Notes under the pieces: model-generated
What the model was told of the DNA's origin: nothing
What the model saw: only the letters and a program-made list of their open reading frames with translations
Database searches by the model: none
In this document: positions 62,515 through 64,000 of the stretch, piece after piece
How positions within the stretch are numbered: the stretch's first letter is position 1
How the letters are laid out: every line of letters starts with the position of its first letter
Origin: Rhodanobacter fulvus Jip2
GTDB taxonomy: Bacteria > Pseudomonadota > Gammaproteobacteria > Xanthomonadales > Rhodanobacteraceae
Direction of reading: 5' to 3'
NCBI RefSeq assembly: GCF_000264315.1
Contig: NZ_AJXU01000010.1
Span: 1-64,000 of the forward strand
Length of the DNA stretch: 64,000 nt
Translations under genes and position numbers: made by a program

Positions 62515-63030
62515 TCAGAATTCGGGATCCCAGTCCACCACCATGCGCCCTGCGGACAAGTCCACCGACCGCACATACGAACCCTGGACGAAGGGAATCA
62601 GCCGCTCGCGCGTCCCATCCCTCACCACCACCACGTCGTTGGCACCGGTGGCGAACAGGTGACTGACCCGCCCCAGCAACACATCTTCGGTGGTGATCAC
62701 CTCGAGTCCTTCGAGGTCGACCCAGTAATACTCACCTTCGGCTGGCGGCGGCAACTGATCACGGCTGACGTAGATGTCGCTGCCGATCCATGCCGCTGCC
62801 TGCTCACGGTCATCGACGCCCGGCAGTTGGGCCACCATGCCCTTGCCTTGTTCGCGACCCTTCGCACCGCTGACCTGCGTTTCCACGCCGGGCGCTGCAC
62901 TGAGCAGCCACGGCTGGTAATCGAAGATCCGCATGCGCGGCTCGGCCCAGGATTCGATCTTGAGCCAGCCCTGCACGCCGTACAGCCCGACGATGCGCCC
63001 AATCAGGACGCGCCGACCGGCTGCCGTCAC
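62515..63030 (-). CDS. rimM: Ribosome maturation factor RimM
   Basis: RimM assists 30S head maturation and binds S19. The start is a GTG at 63030, two bases after the rpsP stop, giving 171 residues. The N-terminal domain has [20 protein letters not shown] and the C-terminal PRC barrel has [20 protein letters not shown] with [20 protein letters not shown]. Translation is probably coupled to rpsP. Confidence 0.95.
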   Translation of the reverse strand: MTAAGRRVLIGRIVGLYGVQGWLKIESWAEPRMRIFDYQPWLLSAAPGVETQVSGAKGREQGKGMVAQLPGVDDREQAAAWIGSDIYVSRDQLPPPAEGEYYWVDLEGLEVITTEDVLLGRVSHLFATGANDVVVVRDGTRERLIPFVQGSYVRSVDLSAGRMVVDWDPEF

Positions 63031-63032
63031 GT

Positions 63033-63290
63033 TCAGGCAGCCTGCTGCAGCTTGCCCGCTTCCTTGACCAGCGCGGCGACCTTGTCGGACAGCTGGGCAC
63101 CCTTGCCCACCCATTCGTTGACGCGATCGACGTTCAGCTCAAGGCGCTTGTCCTTGCCCGACGCAACCGGGTTGTAGAAACCCACGCTCTCGATGTTGCG
63201 ACCGTCGCGCTTGTTGCGCTGATCGGTCACTACAACGTGGTAGAACGGACGGCCCTTGGCGCCACCGCGCGAAAGACGAATCTTGACCAT
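63033..63290 (-). CDS. rpsP: 30S ribosomal protein S16
   Basis: S16 is an early 30S assembly protein. The start at 63290 follows GGAG at eight bases and gives 85 residues beginning [40 protein letters not shown] and [20 protein letters not shown] follow, as expected. A small hairpin (TGCCGC/GCGGCA, 63309-63324) lies just upstream of the Shine-Dalgarno. Confidence 0.97.
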   Translation of the reverse strand: MVKIRLSRGGAKGRPFYHVVVTDQRNKRDGRNIESVGFYNPVASGKDKRLELNVDRVNEWVGKGAQLSDKVAALVKEAGKLQQAA

Positions 63291-63361
63291 AGTAAAACTC
63301 CAGAGTTGCCGCAGATGCGGCAGCGGCACGGAACCGTGCGCGGTAAACGGGGCATTTTAGA

Positions 63362-63398
63362 GGGGGAATGGGGAAAAGGGAATAGGGAATGGGAAAAG
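63362..63398. repeat. GGGAAT-type short array
   Basis: GGGGGAATGGGGAAAAGGGA and following units are a degenerate array related to those at 3342, 3510, 10342 and 10560. It lies in the 124-base ffh-rpsP gap. Here it occurs alone, without a REP element inside. Confidence 0.55.
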
Positions 63399-63414
63399 CC
63401 CCTTCCCTGCGTCA

Positions 63415-64000
63415 TCAGCGCATCGGCGGCAAACCACCCATGCCGCCCATGCCCTTCATCGCCCCGCGCATCTGCCGCATCAGGCCCTTGCTGCCGCCCC
63501 TGGACAGCTTGGACATCATCTTTTCCATCTGCATGTACTGCTTCAACAGACGATTGACGTCGGCCGGCTGGGTGCCGGAGCCGCGCGCCACACGGGCGCG
63601 GCGCGAGCCGTTGAGCAGGTCGGGATGGCGGCGCTCCTTCTTGGTCATCGAGCAGATGATGGCGATCATGCGGTTCATCTCGCCGTCGTTGACCTTGGAT
63701 TTCACGCTGTCCGGCAGGTTGCCCATGCCCGGCAGCTTGTCCATCAGGCCCGCCAGGCCGCCCATGTTGCCCATCTGCTCCAGCTGATCCTTCATGTCGT
63801 TGAGGTCGAAGCGCTTGCCCTTCATCACCTTCTGGGCCAGCTTCTGCGCCTTCTCCTGGTCGACCTTGCGCTCGACTTCTTCCACCAGCGACAACACGTC
63901 GCCCATGCCGAGGATGCGCTGGGCCAGGCGGTCGGGATGAAACGGCTCCAGCGCGTCGGTCTTCTCGCCCGCGCCCAGGAACTTGATCGGGCGGCCGGTG
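63415..64000 (-). CDS. ffh: Signal recognition particle protein Ffh (3' part)
   Basis: Ffh is the SRP54 GTPase that binds signal peptides and 4.5S RNA. Only the C-terminal 194 residues are inside the window; the 5' part lies beyond position 64000. Visible parts are the end of the G domain (GRPIKFLGAGEKTDALEPFH) and RLAQRILGMGDVLSLVEEVE. The Met-rich M domain follows, with QLEQMGNMGGLAGLMDKLPG, SGTQPADVNRLLKQYMQMEK and the tail MKGMGGMGGLPPMR. Confidence 0.97.
   Translation of the reverse strand, partial: TGRPIKFLGAGEKTDALEPFHPDRLAQRILGMGDVLSLVEEVERKVDQEKAQKLAQKVMKGKRFDLNDMKDQLEQMGNMGGLAGLMDKLPGMGNLPDSVKSKVNDGEMNRMIAIICSMTKKERRHPDLLNGSRRARVARGSGTQPADVNRLLKQYMQMEKMMSKLSRGGSKGLMRQMRGAMKGMGGMGGLPPMR

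Overview
The window is high-GC DNA from a motile gammaproteobacterium. Gene content and order point to the Xanthomonadales, most likely the Rhodanobacteraceae (Rhodanobacter/Dyella/Frateuria type). The pointers are one long flagellar cluster with FleQ inside it, a FimX-like c-di-GMP receptor, the ubiG/HAD/TRZ-ATZ block, the rpsP-rimM-trmD-rplS/ffh arrangement, and REP-type intergenic repeats of the GTGGGAGCGACTTCAGTCGCGATGC kind. The genus assignment is an inference from gene content.

Positions 175-28476 are flagellar and almost all on the minus strand. Read in transcription order they are flgBCDEFGHIJKL, fliC, fliDST, a type II toxin-antitoxin pair, an atypical PilZ protein, fleQ, fliEFGHIJ, fliK and fliLMNOP. 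cheV follows on the minus strand (28760-29689). Divergent from it on the plus strand are a soluble chemoreceptor, flgA, flgM, flgN and an EAL-like/HDOD protein. Promoter-like motifs fit the usual hierarchy. Sigma-54 (-24/-12) sites with exact GG-N10-GC spacing lie before fliE, fliL, flgB and, more weakly, fliK, as expected for FleQ activation. Sigma-28 sites lie before fliC, cheV, the chemoreceptor and flgM. Another sigma-28-like site lies 200 bp upstream of a large propeller-GGDEF sensor at 45750. Repeats fill most of the gaps between the flagellar operons.

Positions 34249-43343 are housekeeping genes: a TMEM43-family membrane protein, gamma-glutamyltransferase, ferredoxin, a small lipoprotein, coaD and rsmD (minus strand), then ftsY, an AsmA-like protein, mutY, yggX and tRNA-Phe (plus strand). 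Positions 43501-45405 are accessory: three consecutive genes for very hydrophilic, disordered proteins, opposite a tandem PepSY-like periplasmic protein. Next come the propeller-GGDEF cyclase, an M28 peptidase, an Fsr-type MFS exporter and FolE2. A minus-strand operon then carries mtaD-like, yciI-like, ubiG, a HAD phosphatase and a degenerate squalene/phytoene synthase relative. efp and epmB are divergent, followed by fimX, and the window ends in rplS, trmD, rimM, rpsP and the 3' part of ffh.

Two themes stand out. First, five genes are tied to c-di-GMP: the PilZ protein, FleQ, the EAL/HDOD protein, the GGDEF sensor and FimX. A perfect CRP/Clp-type palindrome also lies between pilZ and fleQ. 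Second, inverted-repeat elements sit at operon ends, and one arm even provides and may mask the flgI ribosome binding site. The least understood locus is the disordered-protein triplet at 43501-44779.
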